Notes: generated by a model from the sequence alone, not told the origin. A stretch of DNA of 21,608 nucleotides from DATEDA01 sp035286595 (GCA_035286595.1 DATEDA010000212.1:1-21608); one strand, 5' to 3'. Shown: positions 7,459 through 15,888, numbered from the stretch's first letter. A program made the numbers and translations.

Positions 7459-7463
7459 CTCCT
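7459..7463 (-). promoter_or_regulatory. Shine-Dalgarno sequence of rplS overlapping the trmD stop
   Basis: On the minus strand the sequence reads TGAGGAGC ahead of the start. The AGGAG lies 10 bases before the ATG at 7448 and begins within the TGA stop of trmD, which favours translational coupling and selects the start codon. Confidence 0.65.
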
Positions 7464-8218
7464 CAAACGTCTTTTCCTTCATGCTCCGCGCGAAATTCCG
7501 CGAGAAGCTCCCGTTCCGACTCGTTCAGCGCCCGCTTCGCCAGCAGGTCGGGCCGGCGCAGCCACGTCCGCCCGAGGGCGGCCTTGAGCCGCCACCGTGC
7601 GATCGCGGCGTGATGCCCCGAGACGAGCACCTCGGGCACCCGCTCGCCCGCGTACGCCTCGGGCCGCGTGTAGTGCGGGCAGTCGAGCAGCCCGTTCACG
7701 AACGACTCCTGCGCCGCGGACGCTTCGCTCCCGAGCGCCCCGGGCAGCTGCCGCACGATCGCGTCGATCAGCACCATCGCCGCGACCTCGCCGCCCGAAA
7801 GCACGTAGTCGCCGATCGAGAGCTCCTCGTCCACGCAGCGCCGGATCAGGCGCTCGTCGACCGCTTCGTAGCGGCCACACACCAGCACCAGCCGCTCGCG
7901 CGCGGCAAGCTCCACCACCTTCGCGTGATCGAGCACCGCCCCTTGCGGCGAGAGCAGGATCACGCGCCCGGGCCGGTCCGGGATTCGCCCCTGCGCCGCC
8001 CGGATCGCCTTCTCGAGCGGCGCCGGCGTCATCACCATCCCGGGCCCGCCGCCGTACGGCCGGTCATCGACCGTGCGGTGGTTGTCGGTCGTGAAATCCC
8101 GCGGATTCCACGTCGCGAAGCTCCACAGTCCTTCTTCCAGCGCGCGCCGCGTGATCCCGTAGTCCGCGACGCCCGCGAACATCTCGGGGAACAGCGTCAC
8201 GCAGTCGAACTGGATCAC
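7463..8218 (-). CDS. trmD: tRNA (guanine-37-N1)-methyltransferase TrmD
   Basis: SPOUT-class methyltransferase that makes m1G37 next to the anticodon using S-adenosylmethionine, preventing frameshifting. The 251-residue product starts IQFDCVTLFPEMF after the initiator. It carries DDRPYGGGPGMVM, LLSPQG, the knot region LVCGRYEAVDERL, and SIGDYVLSGGEVAAM, and ends with the tRNA-binding C-terminal domain containing LLDCPHYTRPEAY. The Ala in GRYEA (Gly in E. coli) is usual in betaproteobacteria as far as I recall. The GTG start at 8218 overlaps the rimM stop as GTGA, which decides the start although the frame is open much further upstream. Confidence 0.97.
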   Translation of the reverse strand: MIQFDCVTLFPEMFAGVADYGITRRALEEGLWSFATWNPRDFTTDNHRTVDDRPYGGGPGMVMTPAPLEKAIRAAQGRIPDRPGRVILLSPQGAVLDHAKVVELAARERLVLVCGRYEAVDERLIRRCVDEELSIGDYVLSGGEVAAMVLIDAIVRQLPGALGSEASAAQESFVNGLLDCPHYTRPEAYAGERVPEVLVSGHHAAIARWRLKAALGRTWLRRPDLLAKRALNESERELLAEFRAEHEGKDV

Positions 8219-8736
8219 CAGTCCAGTCCCCAGTCCACCTCGATCCGGCGCGCTGGCAGATCGACCGCCCGGATCACCGTCGCGACGAACGGCAGCAGCC
8301 GCTCGTGCTTCGCCTCGCCGACCCGCAGCACGTCGTGCGGGCCGGTCGAGAACACGCCCGTCACCCGGCCGAGGCTCGCGCCCTGCGCGTTCACCACCTC
8401 GAGGCCGACCAGGTCGGCCCAGTAGTACTCGCCCGGCCCCGCCTCCGGCAGGGTGTCGCGCGGCACCGCGATCTCGCGGCCGCGGAGGCCCGCGGCCGCG
8501 TCGCGATCGGCGCAGCCGGCCATTCGCGCCATCAGCCGCGCGCCGTGCATCTGCGTCTCCGCGACCTCGACTTCGGCCCACTCGCCGGCCCGGCCGAGCC
8601 ACCAGCGGCCGCGTTCGGCGAGTGCGCCGGGTGAACCCGCGAAGGGCACGATCTTCACCCAGCCCTTTACGCCGTGGGGCGCGCCGATGCGCCCGATCAC
8701 GAAGAGGTTACTGGGCGGGGCTTGCCGGCTGGGCAC
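8215..8736 (-). CDS. rimM: Ribosome maturation factor RimM
   Basis: Assembly factor for the 30S subunit head that binds ribosomal protein S19. The RimM N-domain begins VIGRIGAPHGVKGWVKI and the PRC-barrel covers YYWADLVGLEV through LLPFVATVIRAVDLPARRIEVDW. GTG at 8736 gives 173 residues and overlaps rpsP by 29 bases. An internal GTG at 8700 would start 7 bases after the rpsP stop but would leave almost nothing ahead of the conserved VIGRI segment, so the longer form is preferred with modest confidence. It overlaps trmD by 4 bases. Confidence 0.95.
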   Translation of the reverse strand: MPSRQAPPSNLFVIGRIGAPHGVKGWVKIVPFAGSPGALAERGRWWLGRAGEWAEVEVAETQMHGARLMARMAGCADRDAAAGLRGREIAVPRDTLPEAGPGEYYWADLVGLEVVNAQGASLGRVTGVFSTGPHDVLRVGEAKHERLLPFVATVIRAVDLPARRIEVDWGLDW

Positions 8737-8968
8737 GCGACTTCACGAGCCGCGCGACGGTCGGTGACAGCTTCGCCCCCTTGCCCTTCCAGTGGGCGAG
8801 TCGTCCCCCGTTGACGCGGAAGCTCTCGCGCCCCGCCGGGGCCTTCGGGTCGTAGAAGCCGATCCGCTCGATGAACCGTCCGGTGCTCGCGAAGCGCGAG
8901 TCGGCGGCGACGATGCTGTAGAACGGCCGGTGCTTGGCGCCGCCGCGGGCGAGGCGAATCACAACCAT
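8708..8968 (-). CDS. rpsP: 30S ribosomal protein S16
   Basis: Small-subunit protein of 86 residues needed for 30S assembly. It is recognised from MVVIRLARGGAKHRPFYSIVAADSR, then FIERIGFYDP and the C-terminal RLAHWKGKGAKLSPTVARL. It is the first gene of the operon with rimM, trmD and rplS; the promoter at 9002-9031 lies 33 bases upstream of its ATG. Confidence 0.98.
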   Translation of the reverse strand: MVVIRLARGGAKHRPFYSIVAADSRFASTGRFIERIGFYDPKAPAGRESFRVNGGRLAHWKGKGAKLSPTVARLVKSRAQPASPAQ

Positions 8969-9001
8969 GGTGCGGACTCTCGGGGTTCCGAAAAGGGCGC
9001 G

Positions 9002-9031
9002 ATTCTACGCGAGTTACGCCCTGATTGGCAA
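9002..9031 (-). promoter_or_regulatory. Sigma-70-type promoter of the rpsP operon
   Basis: On the minus strand TTGCCA (complement of 9026-9031) is separated by exactly 18 bases from TAGAAT (complement of 9002-9007). This matches the sigma-70 consensus at 5 of 6 positions in each hexamer or close to it. It lies in the 89-base gap between ffh and rpsP, which is markedly more AT-rich than its surroundings. The predicted leader is about 25 bases. Confidence 0.75.
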
Positions 9032-9057
9032 GGGAAAAGAAGCAATGGGCGGCGGCC

Positions 9058-10413
9058 TCAGCGCGGCCCGGGCACGAAGCCCTTCATCGCGCGCATCATT
9101 CGCGCGAGCCCGCCCTTCTGCATCTGCTTCATCATCTTCTGCATCTCGTCGAACTGCTTGAGCAGGCGGTTCACCTCCTGGACCGGGACGCCGGCGCCGG
9201 CGGCGATGCGGCGCTTGCGCGAGGCCTTGATGAGCTCCGGCCTGGCGCGCTCCGCCGGGGTCATCGAGTTGATGATGCCCTCGATCCGCGCGAGCGCGCG
9301 GCCGTCGGCGAGCTGCGGCGCGCCCTGCGCGGCCTGCGCGATGTGCGCCGGAAGCTTGTCGACGAGCGACGCGAGCCCGCCCATCTTCTTCATCTGCTGT
9401 ACCTGGCCCTTGAAGTCCTCGAGGTCGAAGCCCTTGCCGCGCTTGAGCTTCGCGGCGAGCTTCTGCGCCTCGGCCTCGTCGACGCCGCGGCGCGCCTCCT
9501 CGACGAGCGACAGGATGTCGCCCATGCCGAGCATGCGCGCGGCCATCCGCTCCGGGTGGAACGGCTCGAGGCCGTCGAGCTTCTCGCTGACGCCGGCGAA
9601 CTTGATCGGCCGGCCGGTGACCTGCCGCACCGACAGCGCCGCCCCGCCGCGCGCGTCCCCGTCGAGCTTGGTGAGCACGATCCCGGTGAGCGGCAGCGCG
9701 TCGTTGAACGCCTTTGCGACGTTCACTGCATCCTGACCCTGCATCGAATCGACGACGAACAGCGTCTCCGCGGGCTGGAGCGCCGCGGCGAGCTCGGCGA
9801 TCTCCTTCATCATCGCCGCGTCGATCGCGAGCCGGCCCGCGGTGTCGACCAACAGCACGTCGTGATAGTGCGTCCGGGCGTGCGCGACCGCAGCGCGCGC
9901 GATCGCGACCGGTGTCTCGCCCACGGCCGACGGGAACCAGTCGACGCCGACTTGCCCCGCGAGCGTCGCGAGCTGCTGGATCGCCGCCGGCCGGTAGACG
10001 TCGCAGGAGACGACGAGCGGCTTCTTGCGGGAAGCCTCCTTCAGGAGCTTCGCGAGCTTGCCCACGGTCGTCGTCTTGCCGGAGCCCTGGAGGCCCGCCA
10101 TCAGGATCACCGCCGGCGGCGCAACCGCCAGGTTCAGCGCCTCGGCCTCGCCCCCCATGAGCGCGGCGAGCTCGCGGTGCACGACGCCGACGAGCGCCTG
10201 GCCCGGCGTGAGGCTGCCGATCACCTCCTCGCCGAGCGCCTTTTCCTTGACGCGCGCGACGAACTCCTTGACCACCGGCAGCGCGACGTCGGCCTCGAGC
10301 AGCGCCATCCGCACCTCGCGCAGCGCGTCCGCGACGTTGGCTTCGGTGAGCCGCGCTTCGCCGCGGATCTGCTTCGCGACGCGCGCGAGTCGTTGCGTGA
10401 GGTTGTCGAGCAT
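9058..10413 (-). CDS. ffh: Signal recognition particle protein Ffh
   Basis: GTPase of the signal recognition particle, 451 residues. With 4.5S RNA it delivers nascent membrane proteins to FtsY and the translocon. The N-domain helical bundle occupies residues 1-90. The G-domain has P-loop GLQGSGKTTT (107-116), CDVYRPAA, DTAGR and TKLDGDARGG. The M-domain from about residue 300 is methionine-rich, with the RNA-binding region RIAAGAGVPVQEVN and a Met-rich end (QFDEMQKMMKQMQK). The ATG at 10413 gives the canonical N-terminus MLDNLTQRLARVAKQIRG. It is divergent from the CcsA-like gene. Confidence 0.98.
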   Translation of the reverse strand: MLDNLTQRLARVAKQIRGEARLTEANVADALREVRMALLEADVALPVVKEFVARVKEKALGEEVIGSLTPGQALVGVVHRELAALMGGEAEALNLAVAPPAVILMAGLQGSGKTTTVGKLAKLLKEASRKKPLVVSCDVYRPAAIQQLATLAGQVGVDWFPSAVGETPVAIARAAVAHARTHYHDVLLVDTAGRLAIDAAMMKEIAELAAALQPAETLFVVDSMQGQDAVNVAKAFNDALPLTGIVLTKLDGDARGGAALSVRQVTGRPIKFAGVSEKLDGLEPFHPERMAARMLGMGDILSLVEEARRGVDEAEAQKLAAKLKRGKGFDLEDFKGQVQQMKKMGGLASLVDKLPAHIAQAAQGAPQLADGRALARIEGIINSMTPAERARPELIKASRKRRIAAGAGVPVQEVNRLLKQFDEMQKMMKQMQKGGLARMMRAMKGFVPGPR

Positions 10414-10474
10414 CTGGCTAGGGTCGCGAATCGGCGGCCACGGACCGGCGCGGTGCGAGGTGGCTCAATGCTGG

Positions 10475-10480
10475 GATAAT
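10475..10480 (+). promoter_or_regulatory. Possible -10 element (GATAAT) for the CcsA-like gene
   Basis: GATAAT lies 9 bases upstream of the ATG at 10490 in the 76-base ffh divergent gap. No convincing -35 hexamer is found 16-18 bases further upstream, and the short distance would make the transcript leaderless or nearly so. No Shine-Dalgarno sequence is visible, consistent with that idea. Confidence 0.3.
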
Positions 10481-10489
10481 CGGTGCGCG

Positions 10490-11365
10490 ATGCCGCCCAT
10501 TCTACTTCACGCCGTCGCCGCCATTCTCTACGCGGCGCTCGCAGTGCATTTCTGGCGCACGCGCTGGCGCTCGCCCGCGCCGCGTGCGGCCGGGATCGCG
10601 CGCTGGGAACGGGCCGCGATCCTGGCGCCGCTCGCGCTCCACACGTGGCTCCTGTATCAGGAGCTCCTCGCGGCGCCGGGTCTGCGGTTCGGCTTCGGCC
10701 AGGCGCTGTCGGTGACGCTCTGGATCGCGGTGCTGATCTACTGGGTCGAGAGCTGGTACGTGAACCTCGAAGGCATGCAGGCGCTCGTCCTGCCGATCGC
10801 GGCGGTGTGCGTGGCTCTCCCCGCGATCTTCCCCGGCCTGGAGTTGCCGCCGTACGCCTCGAGCCTGGGTTTCCGCGCGCATCTGCTGCTCGCGATGCTC
10901 GCCTACAGCCTGTTCACGGTCGCGGCGCTGCACGCGCTGCTGATGGCCCTGCTCGAGGGGCAGTTGCACGGCGCGCGTCGCGAAGGCGCGGCGGCTGCGG
11001 GCGGGTCCGGCCACGCCGGCGGGCCGCTCGCCGGACCGCTCGCGAGCCTGCCGCCGCTGCTCACGCTCGAGCGGCTGCTCTTCCGCATCCTCGCGCTCGG
11101 GTTCGTGCTGCTCACGCTGACCCTCGTCACCGGCGTCCTGTTCTCCGAGGAGGTGTTCGGCAAGGCGCTCAGCTTCAATCACAAGACCATATTCGCGATC
11201 CTGTCGTGGCTCATTTTCGGCGGACTCCTCGCCGGGCGCTGGCGCTACGGCTGGCGCGGGCGCAAGGCGCTGCGCTGGACCCTCGCCGGCTTCGTCGCCC
11301 TGCTGCTCGCGTACGTGGGCAGCCGCTTCGTGCTGGAGGTCATTCTCGGGCGCAGCCTGGCGTGA
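10490..11365 (+). CDS. CcsA-family inner-membrane protein (cytochrome c assembly domain)
   Basis: Polytopic membrane protein of 291 residues with about eight hydrophobic segments, of the Cytochrom_C_asm/CcsA-like group found next to ffh in betaproteobacteria. Visible features include a His-containing first helix, ALHTWLLYQE, a central FRAHLLLAMLAYSLFTVAALHALLMALLE segment, and the C-terminal NHKTIFAILSWLIFGGLLAGRWRYGWRGRKALRWT that is characteristic of this group. A Gly/Ala-rich loop (about residues 164-182) is low in complexity. Homologues are usually annotated as cytochrome c biogenesis proteins, but whether this short subgroup transports haem is not established. ATG 10490 was chosen for the first helix; the frame is open upstream into ffh antisense. 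Confidence 0.85.
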   Translation: MPPILLHAVAAILYAALAVHFWRTRWRSPAPRAAGIARWERAAILAPLALHTWLLYQELLAAPGLRFGFGQALSVTLWIAVLIYWVESWYVNLEGMQALVLPIAAVCVALPAIFPGLELPPYASSLGFRAHLLLAMLAYSLFTVAALHALLMALLEGQLHGARREGAAAAGGSGHAGGPLAGPLASLPPLLTLERLLFRILALGFVLLTLTLVTGVLFSEEVFGKALSFNHKTIFAILSWLIFGGLLAGRWRYGWRGRKALRWTLAGFVALLLAYVGSRFVLEVILGRSLA

Positions 11366-11388
11366 CAACCGTCGCCGCCAGTCGCCGC

Positions 11389-11394
11389 TATACT
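11389..11394 (+). promoter_or_regulatory. Possible -10 element (TATACT) for the CNNM transporter gene
   Basis: TATACT sits 29 bases before the TTG at 11424, a good distance for a sigma-70 -10 element, in the short gap after the CcsA-like gene. The nearest -35-like hexamer, GTGACA at 11362-11367, is 21 bases away, which is too far. The call therefore rests on the -10 element alone. Confidence 0.35.
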
Positions 11395-11423
11395 TCCGCC
11401 ATCCCCGACTTCCCCGCCCCGGC

Positions 11424-12755
11424 TTGGACATACCGTTGAAGTGGCAGCTCACCGCGCTCGCGGTGCTGCTCGTGATCTCGGCATTCTTCTCGATCGCCGA
11501 GACCAGCATGATGGCGCTGAACCGCTATCGCCTGCGGGCGATGGCCCGGCTCGGCAACCGCGCGGCGCAGCGCACTGCCGAGCTCCTCGCGCGGACCGAC
11601 CGGCTCCTTGGCGTGATCCTGCTCGGCAACAATCTGGCGAACAGCGCCGCGTCCGTGCTGACGGGCGTGATCGCGATCGAGCTGCTCGGCCAGAACGAGA
11701 TCGCGCTCGCGGTCGCCACGGGAGCGATCACCTTCCTGATCGTCGTGTTCTCGGAGATCACGCCGAAGGTGATCGGCGCGACGTTCCCGGAGAAGATCGC
11801 GCTGCCGCTCTCCTACGTCCTGGGGCCGTTGCTGAAGATTCTCTACCCGCTGGTCTGGTTCGTGAACCTGTTCTCCTCCGCGGTCCTCTGGGTGCTGCGC
11901 GTGAAGCCGGGCGCCGCCGGCGAGCCGCAGCGGCTGACGCAGGAGGAGCTGCGCTCGCTGGTGCTCGAGCACAGCCACATCATTCCGAAGAAGCACGCCT
12001 CGATCCTGGTCAACCTCTTCGACCTCGACCGCATCACCGTGGAGGACGTGATGACCCCCCGGGCGCAGATCGAGGCGCTCGACCTCGAGGCGCCGGAGGA
12101 GGAGCTGGTCGGCCAGATCGCGACGAGCTACCACACCCGCCTGCCGGTCTACCGCGGCGAGCTCGGCAACAGCGTCGGCATCCTGCACATCCGCCGAGCG
12201 GTGTCGCTGCTGCGGGACGGCAAGCTCGACAAGCGCGCGCTGGAGGAGTTGCTCGCCCCCCCGTACTACGTGCCGGCCGAGACCCCCGCGCTCACCCAGC
12301 TCCAGTACTTCCAGGAGGCGCGACAGCGGCTCGCACTCGTGGTCGACGAGTACGGCGAGCTGCAGGGTCTCGTCACGCTCGAGGACATCATCGAGGAGAT
12401 CATCGGCGAGTTCACGACCACCGCGCCGGCGACGAGCTCCGGCTACGCCTGGGACGACCGGGGCAGCGCGCTGGTCGAGGGCGCATCCAGCCTGCGCGAG
12501 CTGAACCGGAAGCTCGGCCTCGAGCTCCCGCTCGACGGACCGAAGACCCTGAACGGGCTCATCCTCGAGCACTTGCAGGACATCCCCGAGGGCGGCGTCA
12601 GCGTGAAGATCAACGGGGTGCCGATGGAGATCGTGCAGACGCAGGATCGCGTCGTGAAGACGGTGCGACTCTTCAGGCCGGTGCCCGAGCCCCTCCCGGC
12701 GCCGATGCGCGCCGGGCCCCGCCCCGCCGCCCAAAATCGCCGAAATGCAGCGTGA
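11424..12755 (+). CDS. CNNM-family membrane protein with CBS pair and CorC/HlyC domain
   Basis: Inner-membrane protein of 443 residues of the HlyC/CorC (CNNM, DUF21) family, implicated in Mg2+/Co2+ transport or homeostasis. The DUF21 region spans residues about 5-165 with the family phrases FFSIAETSMMALNRYRL, LLGNNLANSAASVLTG and FSEITPKVIGA. The two CBS motifs cover about 205-265 (VEDVMTPRAQIEALD) and 280-330 (RLALVVDEYGELQGLVTLEDIIEEIIGE). The C-terminal CorC/HlyC domain is at about 345-420. The start is TTG 11424 or TTG 11436; neither has an obvious Shine-Dalgarno sequence, and no ATG or GTG lies in the right place. Confidence 0.93.
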   Translation: MDIPLKWQLTALAVLLVISAFFSIAETSMMALNRYRLRAMARLGNRAAQRTAELLARTDRLLGVILLGNNLANSAASVLTGVIAIELLGQNEIALAVATGAITFLIVVFSEITPKVIGATFPEKIALPLSYVLGPLLKILYPLVWFVNLFSSAVLWVLRVKPGAAGEPQRLTQEELRSLVLEHSHIIPKKHASILVNLFDLDRITVEDVMTPRAQIEALDLEAPEEELVGQIATSYHTRLPVYRGELGNSVGILHIRRAVSLLRDGKLDKRALEELLAPPYYVPAETPALTQLQYFQEARQRLALVVDEYGELQGLVTLEDIIEEIIGEFTTTAPATSSGYAWDDRGSALVEGASSLRELNRKLGLELPLDGPKTLNGLILEHLQDIPEGGVSVKINGVPMEIVQTQDRVVKTVRLFRPVPEPLPAPMRAGPRPAAQNRRNAA

Positions 12756-12785
12756 ACTCATGGTGTTAGATGTGAAACTTTAGGC

Positions 12786-12814
12786 TTTACAGGCCCCGGG
12801 CCGCGGGGCATCAT
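12786..12814 (+). promoter_or_regulatory. Weak candidate promoter ahead of pilB
   Basis: TTTACA (12786-12791) and CATCAT (12809-12814) are 17 bases apart in a locally AT-rich patch of the 124-base CNNM-pilB gap. The -35 is good and the -10 is poor. No sigma-54 type GG-N10-GC promoter is obvious here. If real, this promoter would place the 12828-12867 stem-loop in the pilB leader. Confidence 0.22.
12793..12809 (+). terminator. GC-rich hairpin after the CNNM gene (weak terminator candidate)
   Basis: GCCCCG, loop GGCCG, CGGGGC is a perfect 6-bp hairpin 38 bases after the CNNM stop. It is followed by ATCATCAATT, which is AT-rich but not a true T-run, so termination is uncertain. Confidence 0.3.
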
Positions 12815-12827
12815 CAATTCCCCAGCC

Positions 12828-12867
12828 GGGAGCCCGCCCGGGCCCTCAAGCCCGGCGCGAGGCTCCC
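12828..12867 (+). promoter_or_regulatory. Two-tier stem-loop in the probable pilB leader
   Basis: GGGAGCC (12828-12834) pairs with GGCTCCC (12861-12867) and, inside it, CCGGGC (12838-12843) pairs with GCCCGG (12850-12855) around a 6-base CCTCAA loop. The stem ends 4 bases before the GAGGAG ribosome-binding sequence at 12871-12876. It could limit or time pilB translation or mark a transcript end. There is no T-run after it. Confidence 0.5.
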
Positions 12868-12879
12868 CTAGAGGAGTCG

Positions 12880-14610
12880 GTGGGAACGCGGATGGCGGTC
12901 AACCCAAGCTACGGCGGCGGCACGATGAGCGGTCTCGCCCGCGCGCTCGTCCAGCACGGGCGGCTGCCGCAGAACATCGCCGAGGAGCTCTCGGTGCAGG
13001 CCCGGAACAACGGCACCGGGTTCATCGAGCAGCTCGTCGCCAAGGGGCGGATGTCCACGGTCGACGTCGCCCAGTTCGCCTCGCAGATCTTCGGGCTGCC
13101 GCTGCTCGACCTCGACGCCCTGGACCCCGCGGGCCTGCCCCTCGAGCTCGTCGACCGGAAGCTGATGCGCGAGCGGCGCGTGCTGCCGCTGCGCAAGCGC
13201 GGCAACCGGCTCGCGGTCGCAGTGTCGGACCCCTCGCACACCCAGGTCCTCGACGAGGTGAAGTTCCAGACCTCGATGTCGATCGACGCGATCGTCGTCG
13301 AGGACGACAAGCTGCGCGCGCTCCTCGGCCGGGTCACCGAGCGCGCGGACGTGTCGCTCAAGCAGCTGGTCGACGAGGACCTCGCGGTCGAGTTCGGCGA
13401 CGACGACGCCGCGACCACGTCGCTCGACGCCGCGACCGAGGTGGACGACGCCCCGGTCGTCAAGTTCATCCAGAAGGTGATGATCGACGCCATCAGCGAC
13501 GGCGCCTCCGACATCCACTTCGAGCCCTACGAGCGCTACTACCGCATCCGCTTTCGCATCGACGGCGAGCTGCGCGAGATCACCCAGCCGCCGCTCGTGC
13601 TGAAGGAGAAGATCGCCTCGCGGCTGAAGGTGATCTCCAAGCTCGACATCTCCGAGAAGCGCGTGCCGCAGGACGGGCGGCTCAAGCTCGTGCTGTCCAA
13701 GGACCGCGCGATCGACATGCGCGTCTCGACGCTGCCGACGCTGCACGGCGAGAAGCTGGTGCTGCGGATCCTGGATTCGTCCGCGGCCAGCCTCAACATC
13801 GACGCCCTGGGCTACGAGCCGGAGCAGAAGGAGGCGATGCTCGCGGCGATCGGGCGCCCCTACGGGATGATCCTCGCGACCGGCCCCACGGGGAGCGGCA
13901 AGACGGTCTCGCTGTACACCTGCCTCAACCTGCTCAACCGCCCGGGGACCAACATCTCGACCGCCGAGGATCCGGCGGAGATCAACCTGTCCGGGGTCAA
14001 CCAGGTGAACGTCAACGAGAAGGCCGGGCTCACGTTCGCGAGCGCGATGCGCGCCTTCCTCCGCCAGGACCCGGACGTGATCATGGTCGGCGAGATCCGC
14101 GACCTCGAGACCGCCGAGATCGCGGTCAAGGCGGCGCAGACCGGCCACCTCGTGCTCTCGACGCTGCACACCAACGACGCGCCGACCACCCTCACGCGGC
14201 TCGTCAACATGGGCATCCCGGCGTTCAACGTCGCCTCGAGCGTGATCCTCATCACGGCGCAGCGGCTGGCGCGGCGGCTGTGCAGCTGCAAGAAGCCCGA
14301 GGACATCCCGGTCGAGGCGCTCGTCGACGCCGGCTTCGCCGACGACGACCTGGACGGGACGTGGCGGCCGTTCGGCCCGGCGGGCTGCGACCGCTGCAAG
14401 GGCTCCGGCTACAAGGGCCGGGTCGGCGTCTATCAGGTCATGCCGATCTCGGACGAGATGCGGCGGCTCATCATGCGCGGCGGCAACGCGCTCGAGATCG
14501 GCGATCAGGCGCGGCTCGAGGGCATCCGCGACCTGCGGCAATCCGGGCTGCTGAAAGTGAGACAGGGCATCACCTCGCTCGAAGAGGTGATGGCGGTAAC
14601 CAACGAATAA
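12880..14610 (+). CDS. pilB: Type IV pilus assembly ATPase PilB
   Basis: Hexameric cytoplasmic motor that drives pilus extension, 576 residues from GTG 12880. The N-terminal GspE/MshEN domain (about 17-160) includes SGLARALVQHG. The N2 region contains DGASDIHFEPYE. Walker A is GPTGSGKT (335-342), the Asp box is STAEDPAEINLSGVNQVNVN, Walker B is DVIMVGEIRD and the His box is HLVLSTLHTND. A zinc-type cysteine set is formed by Cys468, Cys470, Cys503 and Cys506. The GTG is 3 bases after GAGGAG, which is short; ATG 12892 and ATG 12925 are alternatives that keep every domain. It is followed by pilC after 47 bases. Confidence 0.97.
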   Translation: MGTRMAVNPSYGGGTMSGLARALVQHGRLPQNIAEELSVQARNNGTGFIEQLVAKGRMSTVDVAQFASQIFGLPLLDLDALDPAGLPLELVDRKLMRERRVLPLRKRGNRLAVAVSDPSHTQVLDEVKFQTSMSIDAIVVEDDKLRALLGRVTERADVSLKQLVDEDLAVEFGDDDAATTSLDAATEVDDAPVVKFIQKVMIDAISDGASDIHFEPYERYYRIRFRIDGELREITQPPLVLKEKIASRLKVISKLDISEKRVPQDGRLKLVLSKDRAIDMRVSTLPTLHGEKLVLRILDSSAASLNIDALGYEPEQKEAMLAAIGRPYGMILATGPTGSGKTVSLYTCLNLLNRPGTNISTAEDPAEINLSGVNQVNVNEKAGLTFASAMRAFLRQDPDVIMVGEIRDLETAEIAVKAAQTGHLVLSTLHTNDAPTTLTRLVNMGIPAFNVASSVILITAQRLARRLCSCKKPEDIPVEALVDAGFADDDLDGTWRPFGPAGCDRCKGSGYKGRVGVYQVMPISDEMRRLIMRGGNALEIGDQARLEGIRDLRQSGLLKVRQGITSLEEVMAVTNE

Positions 14611-14657
14611 CTCGGTGATCGCCGGCGCGGCCGGCGGCGAGGAAGCGAGGGCGAGAG

Positions 14658-15887
14658 ATGGCGACTGCAACGGGTGTGCTCCGGCGCGATGCGGTGAAGG
14701 AACGGATCTTCGTCTGGGAAGGACGCGACCGGACCGGCAAGAAGATCAAGGGCGAGATGCGCGCCGGCGGCGAGGCGGTCGTCAACGCGACGCTCCGCCG
14801 CCAGGGGATCAACGTCACCAAGGTCCGCAAGCAGCGGCTCGGCGGCGGGAAGCGGGTCACCGAGAAGGACATCGCGCTCTTCACGCGCCAGATGGCGACG
14901 ATGATGAAAGCCGGCGTGCCGCTGCTGCAGTCCTTCGACATCGTCGGCAAGGGGCACTCGAACACCAAGGTCACGAAGCTCCTGATGGACATCAAGGCCG
15001 ACGTGGAGACCGGCTCGTCGCTCGCGGCCGCGTTCCGCAAGCATCCGCTGCACTTCGATGCGCTGTACTGCAACCTGGTCCAGGCGGGCGAGCAGGCCGG
15101 TATCCTCGAGGCCCTGCTCGACCGGCTTGCGACCTACAAGGAGAAGATCCTCGCGATCAAGTCGAAGATCAAGACGGCGATGTTCTACCCGGTCTCGGTG
15201 ATCGTGGTCGCGTTCGTCATCACCGCGGTCATCATGATCTTCGTGATCCCGGCGTTCAAGGGCGTGTTCAAGAGCTTCGGCGCCGACTTGCCTGCGCCCA
15301 CGCTCGTCGTCATCGGGATGTCGGACTTCTTCGTCGAGTACTGGTACCTCATCTTCGGCGTCATCCTCGGCGGCCTGTACGGCTTCTTCGAGCTGTGGAA
15401 GCGCTCGCAGGCGGTGCAGATCTACATGGACCGGCTCCTGCTCAAGCTGCCGATCTTCGGCGAGATCGTCCGCAAGTCCGTGATCGCGCGCTGGTCGCGG
15501 ACGCTGTCGACGATGTTCGCCGCCGGCGTGCCGCTCGTCGAAGCGCTCGACTCGGTGGGCGGCGCCTCGGGCAACTACGTCTACCAGATCGCCACCAAGC
15601 AGATCCAGCAGGAGGTGAGCACCGGCACCAGCCTCACCGCGGCGATGCAGAACGCGAATGTGTTCCCGAACATGGTGGTGCAGATGACCTCCATCGGCGA
15701 GGAGTCGGGCTCGCTCGATGGGATGCTCAGCAAGGTCGCCGACTTCTTCGAGGCGGAGGTCGACGACGCGGTCGAAGCGTTGTCCTCCCTGATGGAGCCG
15801 ATCATCATGGTCGTGCTCGGCGTGCTGATCGGCGGGATGGTGGTCGCGATGTACCTGCCGATCTTCAAGCTCGGCGCGGTGGTGTAA
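14658..15887 (+). CDS. pilC: Type IV pilus inner-membrane platform protein PilC
   Basis: Platform protein that couples PilB to the growing pilus, 409 residues. Two repeated T2SSF domains are clear. The first (about 75-198) opens FTRQMATMMKAGVPLLQSF, and the second (about 277-400) opens ARWSRTLSTMFAAGVPLVEAL. Membrane helices lie at about 177-200, 228-247 and 378-402. The N-terminal region (FVWEGRDRTGKKIKGEM) is the usual cytoplasmic lead. ATG 14658 gives the canonical beginning. It is transcribed with pilB. Confidence 0.97.
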   Translation: MATATGVLRRDAVKERIFVWEGRDRTGKKIKGEMRAGGEAVVNATLRRQGINVTKVRKQRLGGGKRVTEKDIALFTRQMATMMKAGVPLLQSFDIVGKGHSNTKVTKLLMDIKADVETGSSLAAAFRKHPLHFDALYCNLVQAGEQAGILEALLDRLATYKEKILAIKSKIKTAMFYPVSVIVVAFVITAVIMIFVIPAFKGVFKSFGADLPAPTLVVIGMSDFFVEYWYLIFGVILGGLYGFFELWKRSQAVQIYMDRLLLKLPIFGEIVRKSVIARWSRTLSTMFAAGVPLVEALDSVGGASGNYVYQIATKQIQQEVSTGTSLTAAMQNANVFPNMVVQMTSIGEESGSLDGMLSKVADFFEAEVDDAVEALSSLMEPIIMVVLGVLIGGMVVAMYLPIFKLGAVV

Positions 15888-15888
15888 C

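Noticed and set aside
8219..8602. A long N-terminal extension of TrmD
   Set aside because: The extra residues are a frame-shifted reading of rimM; GTG 8218 overlaps the rimM stop and gives the family N-terminus.
14260..14400. C-x-C spacing (Cys468, Cys470) in PilB in place of the commoner C-x-x-C, considered as a damaged zinc site
   Set aside because: From memory the same LCSCK form is common in betaproteobacterial PilB, so it is likely a lineage trait.
12868..14670. A 600-codon minus-strand frame opposite pilB
   Set aside because: It is a shadow of pilB caused by third-position G/C bias; there is no ribosome-binding site or recognisable domain.
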